This document shows positions 40,018 through 51,429 of a stretch of 64,000 nt of DNA, piece after piece. The first letter of the stretch is position 1, and each line of letters begins with the position of its first letter. The notes under the pieces were generated by a model, which saw only the letters and a program-made list of their open reading frames with translations, was not told the origin of the DNA and made no database searches. This DNA comes from Pachyseris speciosa. Lineage: Eukaryota; Cnidaria; Anthozoa; Scleractinia; Pachyseridae. The DNA lies in assembly GCA_016490735.1 (NCBI GenBank), contig JAEMWC010000083.1, positions 1,552,501 to 1,616,500 of the forward strand, written 5' to 3'. The position numbers and the translations under genes are program-made.

Positions 40018-41714
40018 AAATAATGAAGAAACGAATAGTTATTAGGGTTGTTTCTCTGCGAGAATTTTGGGGAAGCAACATCATAATAAGGATGCTGGTA
40101 CACGTTGTGTTGATATGAAAATGAGACGCTTTTTAAAGGGCCATTGTTGCGTGAATTTACCCCTTGGGTATTTTTTTATTATAATTTTTTTTGGCTACTT
40201 TATTTTTAGGGATAGACCATTGGAAAAGCGATGGGAGGCTGTGTGAGGATTTTCGGAGACCCAAGAAGCACTTTTCATTTTAATGGCAAAACCGGGGAGA
40301 ATTTTCTGTCTTAAGGAACGGAACAATTTTTCTCAATCAAAATAGAACTGGAATAGAGTGTTCTTTTTACACTGAGGGTGTACTCTTTAAGAAACTAGGT
40401 ACTAACAAAAACAACACTAAGTCGCACGTCGGAAGTCAAGGAGCATGGAACTAGTGGAACGCCGCAGATGTTACAGGATTTTAGGATCATTCCGAGAAAC
40501 ACAAGAAAGAGGAATACCTCAGAAAGTATTCCTTATATGTTTTGAACAAATTCCGGTGGAAAAATCCGTTCCATTTGATTTACTAAGAGAACAACCGGGT
40601 TTTCGAAAGTGCCAAGGATTTCGCCCGAGGGGTGTTTCAAAATCTGTCACGCAATCGACAATAACGCCCTACACAAAGCTCCATAATGACCTCTTATCAC
40701 CTCCAGTTCCAACACTAAAACAGATCTAAATGTATCACAGATGTCTCAACAACTTACCCAGGCATGCAGCGTTTCTTACGATCAGATATAATACTAGGCA
40801 AATTCGACGAAGGAGTTTCTGAAAGTTTTATATCAGATCAACAATAGTGTGGACAACAACTGCACCCGATTGTAGCCTCTATCGGCTTCATTCTGCCGCT
40901 TCAAGACAACCCACGCAACTATTCGACTCCATTATATAGTGGTAAGTCAAATTCATTATCAAATGAAATATGGAATGAGAATATTAGTTAATATGGAGCG
41001 CTCATTTCAATGTAACCGATGCGACTAGTCAATGTAAACAAACACTCTGAGGTCAATTTGAGGTCACTTAGTGAAACATTTCTTCAAATTGGTCGACTTA
41101 TTCTGAAGCGCTCGCTAAAAAACCCAACCAAAATTTTAATGTACGTTAAAACACTATATCTCGAGACTTCAAAACTAAAATTTGGGGCAATTCGGAGAAT
41201 TCCCATAACCAGGAGCTCGATTTCAGTTTTGCCTATAAACTTTCGCATTCGTGAGCTCTTGTCAATTGGCCATTTAGAAAGCGGTTAACAAGCTTGATTT
41301 TACACTTCAGAATCGGAAATCTGTCGTAAATAGGATGCTAGATGTCCATTTTATAGAAATTAAGTGTTAGATTGCCGATAGGTTGACATGTTTGGTTACC
41401 CGAAGCAGTTATTTCGGCCGGTCTATTTTCCCTTGTGAGGCGGCTAATTTCAGGCGTCAGACGGGCGAAATCAAAAATCTCAAATAATTCCAAAAATCGA
41501 CCGTATTTCGGAAAATAAACCCCAGGAGGTTTGTAAGCTCGCCAGTACCTCTCTATAGACTTAAAATGAGGGTAGGTTAGGTTTTCGACTGTGGCCGCCT
41601 TTTGCTCGATTTTCCTGTGCACTTGCTCTTAAATAGTCTAGTAAAGGTTCACTGCAGTTGTTTGAGTTTTGTACAAATACTATTTTAAGACGAAAACGGC
41701 GTGTTTGAGATTTG

Positions 41715-41835
41715 AAATAAGCCCTCCTCTCTAATAAGCCCCCGTCTCTAATAAGCCCCCCGTTAATGAGGCCTGAAATTAAATAATCCCCCCTTGGGGG
41801 GTGGGGGCTTAATAGAGCTTTTCCGGTATTAAATC
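41715..41835 (-). repeat. Right end of the AATAAGCCCCC-type repeat
   Basis: Carries CTAATAAGCCCCC units and a terminal GCTTAATAGAGCTTTTCCGG, the inverse of the end seen at 48520-48540 (CCGTAAAAGCTCTATTAAGC). Together with 35930-36172 it brackets the foldback element. Confidence 0.5.
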
Positions 41836-41972
41836 TTGAATTTAAACAATATGGCAGTTGGTGCCTTGACTTTTCCTCCGTGGGCGATATGGTATATCGA
41901 CAAAAAGTGGAATATACACTCCATGTTCAGCTTACATGAGCGCTAACTGGTTTCATACTCTTTTTCTAACAG

Positions 41973-42206
41973 CTCCTCCTGAGGTTTACATCGAAGAAAG
42001 CGTTGTACTCGCATCACCGGGCGATACACTGTCATGTTCGGCCTCTGGAATTCCTCCCATATACACTGCAGTTTTGAGGAACTCTACAGTATTGGTAAAT
42101 ACGACTGACACTGCAAGCATCACATTAGCTGAGGACGGAAACTATACTTGTGTGGCTACTAACAGATATGGTGCTGACGAAAAAGAGATTTCGGTAAATT
42201 TCTTTG
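41973..42206 (+). CDS. Host receptor exon: immunoglobulin-like domain (copy 2)
   Basis: 234-bp phase 1-1 exon, acceptor TTCTAACAG, donor GTAAGA. Ig cysteines lie in LSCSASG and GNYTCVATNRYG. Strongly similar to the exon at 1378-1614 (shared GIPPIYTAVLRNSTVLVNTT against the copy 1 equivalent), so the pair is a duplication. Confidence 0.88.
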
Positions 42207-43332
42207 GTAAGAGTTTCTTCTTTGTTGGTTGCTCAACTTTGAATGGTCCAATGTACATTTTATCTGAATTATCTAAACGTATTTCCAACTTAGTTGTAGA
42301 ATGCTTGGATTGCCCTCTTCGGATATAGGTATCCGTTTTAAAAAATGATCGCAGCTCTACTTAGACGGGCCGTCCCAGATGCTTACAGTCAGGCCATATT
42401 CTAAAATGGAGCAACTTGTTTTGCGATGCGAAGGGCATTTGCCGTCATATCCCTTTGATAGGCTTTTGGCCCCTAAGAGGGGCTGGCAGTAAAGTATCGC
42501 TTGAAGGTGTGCGATATCGAAAACCATTTCTGAAAAAATACTTTAAGTTTGATTACACTTTTTTGTGCCAAGAGTTTGTTTGGAAGTCTTTACAACGGCT
42601 TTCATGGGTCCACAGAACACATTTCTTGAAAGAAGCCAAAACTGAAGAAGCAAAAAAAGTAGATATGACCACTGAATATCTTATCAAAAAGAACACAATT
42701 GGATTCGAATTTGCTGAATTCCACCACAGACTTAATATTTTAAAGAGTATTTATTACTTTGCAAAATTTAACCGATTTCGGTGGGAAAGAAATGGTAAAA
42801 TCCAGTGAACAAAATTGTCCCTTGGTATGTTTCCGTCAATAAGCAAGATAAAACTACGAAATTTCAGACCGCGACAAAAACTGACACTCAGGTCAAAACA
42901 TGCCGTCAGCTTGTGACGCATTTGGAAGCGTACTGATAAAGCATGTGCTTGTCGGAATAAAATGTCGGCCGTTTTCCCGAGGACATTCTTTTAAGTTTGG
43001 GATGAAATGCAGTCCTGGATCATATATCTCATGTCTGCTGCTTAGGTTGTTTAGGGGTTTTTCTCTTCTAGTTCCGAAAGTCGAGAACGGGTAAAATTGT
43101 CCTAGTAACAAACCATAAAATCGAAATGTGTAATATTTTCACTTCCAGATAGGGTGGCTCGCACCGATTTTCTTCACTTTCCAGCAGGTATACTTTGATA
43201 GATTTATACTACCACTGTTATTCAAGTTGATATTACGGTACTGGTATCACACAAATTTTTGGGGAGCAAGCTATGGCAATTATCTTGGCATAACAGGCTG
43301 CATAACAACAGTTTAACGTCTTAGAAACACCC
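42207..43332. other. Intron; possible 39-bp microexon at 43149-43187
   Basis: No gene. Positions 43149-43187 are bounded by CTTCCAG and GTATAC and have phase 1-1 length, so a 13-residue linker exon is possible but weak. The rest is AT-rich with no domain. Confidence 0.25.
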
Positions 43333-44278
43333 TTAATCCCTTCACTACCAACTTTTTGCACGTCATTTTTTGCAATTTTTTGAGGAAAGGAGGTCAAGAT
43401 GACCTTTGTATTCCATATAAGGGGTTACCACGGCGATGTTGCTGGTCCACAACACCGAAGGCTCTATCTTCCTTGTCACGCATGTTACGCCAGCTGTCTC
43501 TAGTTTTAAGCGGTCAGCTGAGCTAACAATTCGGTAGGTATTTGATTTAAAAGTGTCTTTTTCGAGCCATTTTCCACCTCAGAAGCCCCCTGCCTGGCAT
43601 CATAAAGCTCGGTTGGTGGGTAGAGGCAATCCTCTGAGAGAAGACAGACGTGAGAAGCAATTACACACCAAGTTAGCCGCCGAAAGGTTTCGATCGAATC
43701 ATAGTAATTCACGAAGTGAAGTTGTGTTCCTAGCCGTCCTGTGAGTAGATTCCGGGACCTCGCATGGCAATTTTGGCGAGTTTGAAATGGAAATTGTCGG
43801 ACTGCCATGCGGCTATTATCCAAGAATATCCCAGAATTCCTTTGGGTCACAATGGCTAAAATTACAGAACAGTGAGTGCAAGTGAAATCAAAAGCGTTAT
43901 CCGCGTCGCGCTAAATAGGTGAGCAGGAAAATGTGGAACAGATTTCAAGAGGTGGAGTCGACGTTTGCTGGCAACGTAGACTTTTAGCTTCAAAAGATAT
44001 TTTTGTCCGAGAAACTTCAAAGCAAAAATGCTTGTTTTTGGTGTTGTCAAGCGGCGCTCGAATACAACATTTTTGGTTTTGCAACAAAATAAACGGTCAT
44101 ATCCGATGAAAATTGGCAGTTTGGTCACGTTACGGTGTGGTATAGTCTACATAAGTGAGCATTTGGCAATAAAAATGGTTCACTTCAACCATAGCAAGGA
44201 ATTTGGGAAAGTTGTAGGTTTTCAAAGCACTAACGGTGTTTAGGACGTATATTACGTCCTTGGTAGTTAATGCGTTAA
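43333..44278. repeat. TTAA-flanked MITE, piggyBac-like ends
   Basis: Ends are TTAATCCCTTCACTACCAA and TTGGTAGTTAATGCGTTAA, inverted copies with TTAA outermost at both sides, as with TTAA-targeting transposons. 946 bp, no transposase. Confidence 0.6.
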
Positions 44279-45520
44279 TTGCCTCTACGTAATAACAACC
44301 CAGAAAAGAGCTTGGTGGCCCCTACGTTTAATTGGTAAACAGTAATTAGCGTTTGAGGATCCAACGTTTTGATAGCGGAGTTGAAAAAAATTGTGGGGGG
44401 GGGGGGGGGGGTATTTAGAGCCACTTAAACTTTTCAAAAATTTGAGGTGGCTTTGAATCCGCTTCCACGTTGTATAGTGTTAATTATTCCCCCCCCCCCC
44501 CCAAAAAAAAAAGATAGGGTTAACACAGCTATTTTCACATTAAAGTAAAATTAGGGGTATTTAAACTGTTGCTTTGGTAGCCTGTTATGTCAAAAAATTC
44601 AAAATATGTTAATCAATGATTGGGCAATTGTTTAGTATCACTATAAAGGTATTAACCTATAAAGATCGGTGGTCGTGATCCATTAAAGCAAAAGTACTGG
44701 AAAGGTCTTGACACTGGCGTTGGCTACCTTAATGGATCATTTTCCGTGAGCGTTTGAGTGATTTCGAAGGTGTTCAACCATTTCTCAGCATTTCCAAGGC
44801 CAACAAAGGCTAATTAAAATCGGGTAATGACTTACAGTGTTTGCAGTAAGTGACCTTTGAGACGTTAAATCATCACGGGCTTCCATACTAAGCTCTCCCC
44901 AAGCATTTTCCTCTGAGGGTTCACGTGAAATGTCACGTAACACAAGGCTTAGTCAAGACAGGGACATTTTGCGACATTTTCCCTCTGTAACTGGAGTTGA
45001 TCCTGATTGCCACCAGCGATTGACATTATGCATGGTCCTATTATGGAGTGCGGCCGATCGAAATCCTCTTAAAACCTAATTTCGCTTGTAATGGAAGATG
45101 ACATAATTATGAAACCATTTTTTATTACAATTCTTCAGAACTTGAAAAATCAAGAGATGCACAGGAGCAGCTGTCCCTTTTGGCTGAGAAATTGTGGTCA
45201 ATATAAATATTGATCTCTCTAAGGAATATTAAGAACTGTTTACGACTGAATAGTAACGCAGGAAAAACTGCATTCTGCACAATTTTCAAAGTGAAACACG
45301 TCAACAAGAACAGCAGCGAATTCCACTGCGAGGCTCCTCTGTAAGAAAATGACCCTTTGTAATATTCTGACCTTGGTATATGATTGAAGGCAATATTTTC
45401 GTTTCGTATTTCCAAGCCGAGAATTATAGTGTATCTTACTAACTAGATTACTGGCCGGTTTTCTTACTTGCTTGATTATTTGATTGATGACTTATTTCAC
45501 TTTTATTTTATTTTGCACAG
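44279..45520. other. Intron with homopolymer runs
   Basis: A G15 run at about 44394-44411 and a C14 run at about 44489-44502 lie near each other. No gene or domain. Ends in the acceptor TTTTGCACAG. Confidence 0.4.
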
Positions 45521-45686
45521 GATGTGCTTCAGTGAGCAACAAGACCCTAGCAAGCCCTGGATATCCAAACAACTATCCAAAGAATTTCGATTGTCACTAT
45601 TCGATACCTATCCCAGATTTCAAGGCAATCAAAATAGACTTTAAGTATTTTGATCTTGAAGGAAACTACGGAGGCGATTCCTGCAG
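45521..45686 (+). CDS. Host receptor exon: first half of a CUB domain (copy 2)
   Basis: 166-bp exon. Encodes CASVSNKTLASPGYPNNYPKN, FDCHYSIPIP and a FDLEGNYGGDSC end. Phase 1 in, phase 2 out. Its near-perfect motif match with 2185-2341 shows duplication of CUB-a. Confidence 0.9.
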
Positions 45687-46091
45687 GTAAGCCACGACTA
45701 ATAAACCGAATTCACGTATTCATAAGCCACAGTAGGACTTTACCTCCCAGTTAAGCGTCGCTACATTGTTCGTTTGCGGGTCTTGCAAACAGCCACAAAC
45801 AACAGCATGCGCTATAGTCAAAGATGCAACAGCCTTATAAAATGTATTTCGTTTGATGCTATGGAATATATTTGGACGCGTTTGTCATATTCGCAGCAGT
45901 GATAAGGAATTGTACAGCACTTGTGAACATAATTCATCCACTCATCCGATAATACGAAGACGGAAAGTCGAATTGTTTAGCTCCTGAATTGATGTAGGAA
46001 CGAAATTACTAGTTTCTATCGGTGACACTGTTCTCTTATAACAAGGCCACATCCACAAGTGATTTATCAAAAATATAACCTTCCTTTATAG

Positions 46092-46264
46092 CTATGATTA
46101 TTTGGAAGTGAAAAATGACAACAACCAGATATTTGGTGTTTTCTGTGGAAACAAGACAGGAGAGGTGGTTTTTGTAACCGGCTATAGCATGGAGATAACA
46201 TTCCATACAGACCACGTCGTGCATAAAACAGGCTTCATGATTGTTTTCACCGAAGTAGACCTTG
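46092..46264 (+). CDS. Host receptor exon: second half of a CUB domain (copy 3)
   Basis: 173-bp exon, acceptor TTTATAG, donor GTGAGT. Encodes YDYLEVKNDNNQIFGVFCGN, VVFVTGYSMEITFHTDH and a GFMIVF strand. Joins the exon 45521-45686 across a 405-bp intron. Confidence 0.9.
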
Positions 46265-46679
46265 GTGAGTACATTGATCAAATGTGTACGCAAAAATCAA
46301 ACCGAAGCTGAAAATAGAAAAAAAATTCCTGATTTTGTTTCAAAGGTGCTGTATGAAAGTATATATCCTTTACGTGACATTCTGCTAATTTGTTTGCTTG
46401 TTTGTTTTTGAATTTGAATCATTCTATTAAGGATTTTCCCTGCAAATAATGTGACGAAACGTGGAACTATGAAACAATAAAAGCAGTATTTTTAAACTGA
46501 GTATCAAAATAATCTTTGAAATAAAGGAAATGAAGACAAAGCCTTTGGAAATCCATGCAAACAATCTGTTTTAAAAAACTTACCCCTGAACGAGAGTTTC
46601 CATAACCCATCGCTTAATTCAGGTAGTGTTGACTTCAGGCACGCGATCAACATGTGACTTAATTTTATCGCCTTTAATA

Positions 46680-46684
46680 ATAAC

Positions 46685-46743
<59 letters not shown>

Positions 46744-46745
46744 AT
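46680..46745. repeat. AAT/GAT trinucleotide microsatellite
   Basis: An AATAATAAT run changing to AATGATAATGAT and back, inside the intron. A remnant of another repeat may adjoin it. Confidence 0.9.
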
Positions 46746-46864
46746 ATTTCTATAGCGCAAATTAACATGTAGATATGATCAAATGCGCTTCACAAGTATG
46801 TGATCAGAAACGAATAATTCAAATAACATGATAAGAATCAGAATTGAAAGGAGGCAAACCAGTT

Positions 46865-47000
46865 GGCTATTTACAAGGATGGCCGAGGAGTTGAACCAGG
46901 GACTTCAGGGAACAACGCCAGCTAGTGGCTAGAGAGGGATTTGAACCCGGGGAAACCGCATTGAAATGCAGCGCCCTTACCGCTAGGTCCTCCTGCCTCC
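46865..47000 (-). repeat. tRNA-like SINE fragment
   Basis: On the minus strand: GGAGGACCTAGCGGTAAGGG start and a B-box GGGTTCAAATCCC, with a serine/leucine-type tRNA look but a disturbed anticodon arm. It abuts the next exon within 35 bp. Confidence 0.55.
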
Positions 47001-47033
47001 TTTTTACTGTAACTACTCCCTCCCCTTTTACAG

Positions 47034-47378
47034 CCTCATTTCCTGCCTGCCTTTCACAAAACAAAAAGAGATTGAAAACCGCCGACGAACCTTGGCTCAG
47101 CAACTCAACAACAAAGTGCTTTTGTAAAAGTGACTTAACTGTCGAATGTGTGATACTTGACGAGCCAGCATGCATGGACATCAATGGAAAGATCCGAAAC
47201 AACAAAGAAGAGTGGTTCACCAGCTCATGTGTTAAGTGCAGTTGCCAGAATGACACAATCAGCTGTACTCAATACATCGTCAACATCACATATGGATTGT
47301 TCAAAGTTGATGAATTCGGGATTTGTGAGCAATGCGGCGATGTCTTTGCGACACAAGAAGGTGATAGTGCCTGTGAAG
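47034..47378 (+). CDS. Host receptor exon: vWC-like cysteine-rich domain (1)
   Basis: 345-bp phase 1-1 exon after CCCTTTTACAG. Encodes KCFCKSDLTVEC and then WFTSSCVKCSCQNDTISC, the von Willebrand C spacing (W...CxxCxCxxxxxxC), and ends CEQCGD...CEG. Similar blocks recur at 49635 and 53987. Confidence 0.82.
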
Positions 47379-47654
47379 GTAAGGAATCTTAAAATTATGA
47401 CCCAGCTTTGGAAAAGAACTCAATATTAGCATGCAAAAGGATTTTAAAAGTTCGTAATTAGCACAATTTTTTGTTTAATAACATAGAGGGTAAGATTACT
47501 GAATACTGATGGTTTGATGAATAGGACATTTTTTCTTAATTTTGCTTCTGAAAGGATAAAATAACTCGCTCCTGATTGGCTGAACGTACCGCATTGACGA
47601 TTAGTTGGTTTCTTCATTTTGAGCGAAACAATTTCATCTACCTCAAAGTTTTCC

Positions 47655-47945
47655 TTTTAGGCTCCGTCCACACGTATCCGGATATTTTTTATGAGAATCC
47701 GCAGCTTTTTAAATCCGCAAAGAATTTGAAATCGTGTGGACGAAGTCAAATCCGAATATTTTCAAATCCGATGACATTGCCACCAACCCGCACGCCTAAT
47801 TGCGCATGCTCTGTTGACAATAGTCACAGAGGAGTCCTGAATACTAGAACAAATCCGGATACGTGTGGACGTGGAAATGTTTGAATCCGGAAAGAAAAAG
47901 TTGGGGATTTAAGAATATCCGGAAACGTGTGGACGGGCCCTTAAT
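47655..47945. repeat. MITE with GTCCACACGTATCCGGATAT ends
   Basis: Left end GGCTCCGTCCACACGTATCC and right end ATATCCGGAAACGTGTGGAC are inverted copies, with further GTGTGGACG words inside. Non-coding. Confidence 0.75.
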
Positions 47946-47959
47946 TCGCGTTGCATTCG

Positions 47960-48345
47960 CTAAAAAAAAGATGTGTGTTTTTAAGTGGATGCGTATTTTC
48001 AAGTACAGCACAGGTAAATTAAATAAATTGAAGCTTAACATTTGGTTTAAACACTGTTACTTTTGTTCAGGAATAAAACTTGAATTTTTCTCTCAAGTGG
48101 ATGTAAATAACAATCTATACTCATTTTGATTAGAACGCAAAAAGGTAGTTTAATTGTTTGTTTGTTTTGCTTGCCTGATTGTTTTTCGACGGGCTTCAAC
48201 AGTGTTAAGAAAATTTTGTCCTTATGTTATCCACACGTAATCGCAATGATTCCTCGTAAAATTAAGGATTTATATCACTTGTGTTTTCAGAAGTTGCTGC
48301 ACAAGTGATATTAATCTTTAACTTTACTCGGCCCCATGGGTTACC
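47960..48345. repeat. Copy of a repeat family also at 51430 and 58128 (internal part)
   Basis: Shares AAATTAAATAAATTGAAGCT and the following TAACATTTGGTTTAA run with 51950-52010 and 59180-59230. Lacks the GGAGCTCC-type ends of those copies. Confidence 0.6.
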
Positions 48346-48524
48346 TATACAAAATGTACATCCTCGACAATTTATGTAGGCTCCCAAAATTATAAACATG
48401 AATAGGAGGGCTATCTTTTTTATATATATTTTACGAGCTTAGTGACGAGTTAGTAGAAAAGGGGCGAAATATTATTTCGTTGATCTAGGGGAGGTATCTT
48501 TAAGGAAAATAGAATACCGTAAAA

Positions 48525-48640
48525 GCTCTATTAAGCCCGATCTATAAACCCCCCTCTCTAATAAGCCCCCCGTTTTAAAAGTCGCATTTTTTAATAAGCC
48601 CCCTTCCCTTTTGGAACTTACGAAATCCACTTTATGCGAC
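48525..48640 (+). repeat. Truncated AATAAGCCCCC-type repeat
   Basis: CCGTAAAAGCTCTATTAAGC followed by AATAAGCCCCC units; ends where a SINE begins. Confidence 0.5.
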
Positions 48641-48645
48641 CCCAA

Positions 48646-48860
48646 AAACGGGAGCAGGGATGGCGTAGCACTTGCCTCCCACCAGTGTGGCCCAGGTTCG
48701 ATTCCCGGACTCGGCGTCCTATGTGGGTTTGTGAGTTTGTTGTTGATTCTCTACTCTGCTACGGGAGGTTTTTCTCCGGTTACTCCGGTTTTCCCCTTCT
48801 CCTCAAAAACCAACATTTCCAAATTCCAATTCGATCCGGAATTTCGAGGGCCAGACAGGT
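48646..48860 (+). repeat. tRNA-derived SINE
   Basis: GGGAGCAGGGATGGCGTAGC start, B-box GGTTCGATTCCC, then a body with CTCCGGTTTTCCCC and CTCAAAAACCAACATTT, a layout widespread in coral genomes (from memory of the repeat class). The ORF across it is meaningless. Confidence 0.65.
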
Positions 48861-48915
48861 TTGTGGTTCCTCCGTGTGGCGATGGTCGTATTAAAGACGT
48901 TTCTTTTTTGTATAG

Positions 48916-49044
48916 CATTCTTTCAAATTACTACACAAAAGCTGTTCCAGTGCTCTGTGCGAGGCTCTTTCATCTTGGAGATTCACCGCTGTAATGGAAT
49001 TAGTGAATGCCTGGATGGCTCGGACGAAATGGGATGTGAAGACG
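48916..49044 (+). CDS. Host receptor exon: LDL-receptor class A domain (1)
   Basis: 129-bp phase 1-1 exon, acceptor TTTTGTATAG, donor GTAATG. Encodes FQCSVRGSFILEIHRCNGIS followed by ECLDGSDEMGCED: the LDLa calcium-site pattern CNG...C-x-DGSDE...C. The usual six cysteines are reduced to four or five visible here. Confidence 0.85.
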
Positions 49045-49634
49045 GTAATGCGCATTACATCATATATTTTTAGTGACTTTTTTCGCTATATAAGTAACAG
49101 GTTTATTATGTTTATTTAAGTGAGTCTGTCAATGGACAGACGATCGGTGTAGTAGTCTTTTGAGTTTGAATGTTAATGTATAGGATCGTGAAGGTGGCTT
49201 TCTTAGGCTTTTGAGCCTATCAAGATCACTAAGAATAAAAAAATGAAACTACCAGGTTATATAGTAATCGATATTGGGACTGAACTTTTAAAGGATACCT
49301 TAGTACTTTTCTGCAATCTCTGTAAAATATTCCTTGGCCAGGTGACAGGCCATAGTAAAACGTCAATACATGACTACATACTCTATTCTATAGTCCATAG
49401 CCAATCACTATTAACTTACTTTTCGGGTGTAAACATCAGCCGACTCGTATTACGTAGCTCCTCATTACAATGTAATTCCAATGACTCTAACGTGGTCTTC
49501 TGAGGAAAGGACTGTCCGGGTTACTAAGTCACTTTCTCTAGACAGAAGCGCAGTATAAGTAGTTTGTCAATGGGAGTTTATTTTTGTCATCTTCGTCCAC
49601 ATGTTGTTAACATAAATTGTCTTATTTTTTTTAG
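49045..49634. other. Intron
   Basis: No gene, RNA or clear repeat. Ends in TTTTTTTTAG acceptor. Confidence 0.4.
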
Positions 49635-49865
49635 TGTTATGCACTGACAAAAGTGGAAGCTATTTTATCATCAAAGATGACAAAGGTTGGCAAGCATCGC
49701 CTTGCGTCAAGTGTAATTGCAAGAAAGGAAATATTTCCTGTGAAAGAGAAAACACAGTATTTTTCCCGTATTCATCATCTTCAGTTTACAGGTTTACGGA
49801 AATTTGTGCACAACCGTCCTGCAACGTTTTTCACTTTTTATCGGCGAAAGGACAGACATGTGAAG
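49635..49865 (+). CDS. Host receptor exon: vWC-like domain (2)
   Basis: 231-bp phase 1-1 exon. Encodes VLCTDKSGSYFI, GWQASPCVKCNCKKGNISC and, further on, CAQPSCNVFHFL and CEG. Same W..CxxCxCxxGxISC core as exons 47034 and 53987. Confidence 0.85.
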
Positions 49866-50202
49866 GTATTTTTTAAAGCTTTGTAATTACGTATAGCTGT
49901 AGTATATAATGTGTTAGTTTCGTCACATCATGTATGCGAACGTTACAACAACAAAAGTCTCCGTTCTCTCGGACTTGTGAAGGTATTTCTTGTGAGGATA
50001 TTTTATTAAGACTGTCGAATCATGAGGTCCAGATTAATATGGTTAAGTTGTTGATAGAAGCTTTGAAATTTTCACACCAGTTCGGGTCAAAATACCGAAA
50101 AGTTTTTAATATGCATTGACAACTGAACATGTGTTCATTACACAATCAGCTAACTTTCAAAGGAGGAACGTGAAACGTTTTTTGACAAACGTACTTTTGC
50201 AG

Positions 50203-50388
50203 CAATAGAAGTGATGGAAAATAGAGGACTTCTTATGAAGGGCCAGACCTACAGGAACAGTGGATGTGATTTCTATTTTGACGGGCCCAGGAAATTATAT
50301 AATCCGTCAGGTGATGTATGTCCAGCAATGGCAAGAACGGCGTGTTATGTCTTCAATGGGGGCATTTGTTGTACTTCTGAATGTTCAG
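50203..50388 (+). CDS. Host receptor exon: cysteine-rich domain (1)
   Basis: 186-bp phase 1-1 exon, acceptor CTTTTGCAG. Encodes GQTYRNSGCDFYFDG, VCPAMARTACYVFNGGICCT and SECSG. Eight cysteines. No firm family; the G-x-x-Y...C start resembles a second type of vWC-related unit that alternates with the vWC exons. Confidence 0.75.
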
Positions 50389-50940
50389 GTGTGGTTGCCT
50401 AGTTTCTTAATTGTTCGTTTTCTTCTGTTTTGTCTACTTTTTGGTTGGCTATTATTTTACAATAACAATTTATATAATAATATAATTGTTAATGTGTTTC
50501 TTCGTACAGTTATCAGATGTTTATGAAAATATTAAGAAACTAACGGGACACTTAAGTGCAATTGCTAGAATATTAATTGGCATGTAGAATGGCATTCCGT
50601 AACTCGTGGGGTGGTAGGTGAAAGGTAGAAAGCTATGTCGCCGAGTGAGGATGAAGAGGGAGAGAGACAGGAAGGTACATTAGTAATAGGTTAATGGCTA
50701 AGTAGGTAAGTAAATGCATTCATACGGTAAGCAGGTAGTTCGCTCTATAATCCCCTAAATATGGTTGATTTTTAGGAACCATATAATCCATAGCGATGGT
50801 TATCCTTTAAAAGTTGTGATGAGTAATTTTTCACACTCCAGTGGGGTATTCCTTCAAATACGTTTGGACCCATGAAAGATTGAACGTTGAACAGTGGTCC
50901 TAAGCAATGAAATAAAAGCTTTCATTTCTATTTTTCTTAG

Positions 50941-51081
50941 CTTTAAGGCAGATAGGAACTGCAACAAGGGGAAACGTAACATATTGCCCAAGCGGTCGAC
51001 AGCTCGCCCATTTCGTATCAAACTGTGGGAAATCTGTTGTTGAGTGCTCCCGTGACCATGGAAACCAGAACTGCACGTCTG
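50941..51081 (+). CDS. Host receptor exon: cysteine-rich domain (2)
   Basis: 141-bp phase 1-1 exon after TTTTTCTTAG, donor GTAAGT. Encodes NVTYCPSGRQLAHFVSNC and SVVECSRDHGNQNCTSG. Two N-glycosylation sequons. No named family. Confidence 0.72.
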
Positions 51082-51429
51082 GTAAGTTTCTATACCTTCT
51101 CATAATTAGGCATTATAAAGTGCGTTTGCAACAGGTTTGTTTTCCTTTCATAGAGTGAACATAGTAAGTACTTGCAGACATTGTGAATGAAGTGCTTTCA
51201 ACTGAGTTCTGTTTGGCTGAGACTTGTTTTGCTGCTAAGTGAAATTTCAGTTTTATTTTGTTTCATTAATATTCACATTTTCGATATTTTCGATTCGACT
51301 CTCGATTAACAGGGCTATTTACTCCAGTTCCGGCAAGTCCGGATAATCGAGGTCCGACTGTATATCGCCTATTGTGACGTCAAATCCCCCGGCTTCTATA
51401 TAGGCTTTCTTGTCATTACCACCTTAAAC

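Larger units (their letters stand above)
36173..41632. mobile_element. Foldback-type element with long inverted arms between TTAA sites
   Basis: The left arm (36173 to about 37415) and right arm (about 40018-41632) are inverted copies; the outermost bases are TTAAGAGAGAATGCACAGG and, inverted, TTAAGAGCAAGTGCACAGG. TTAA at both limits and non-homologous flanks suggest a TTAA target duplication. The right arm carries an extra stretch near 40270-40610. The 2.6-kb centre holds an hAT transposase remnant and small palindromes. No intact transposase is visible. Confidence 0.65.

Noticed and set aside
43506..43850. 114-codon minus-strand frame
   Set aside because: Falls inside the TTAA MITE and shows no known domain.
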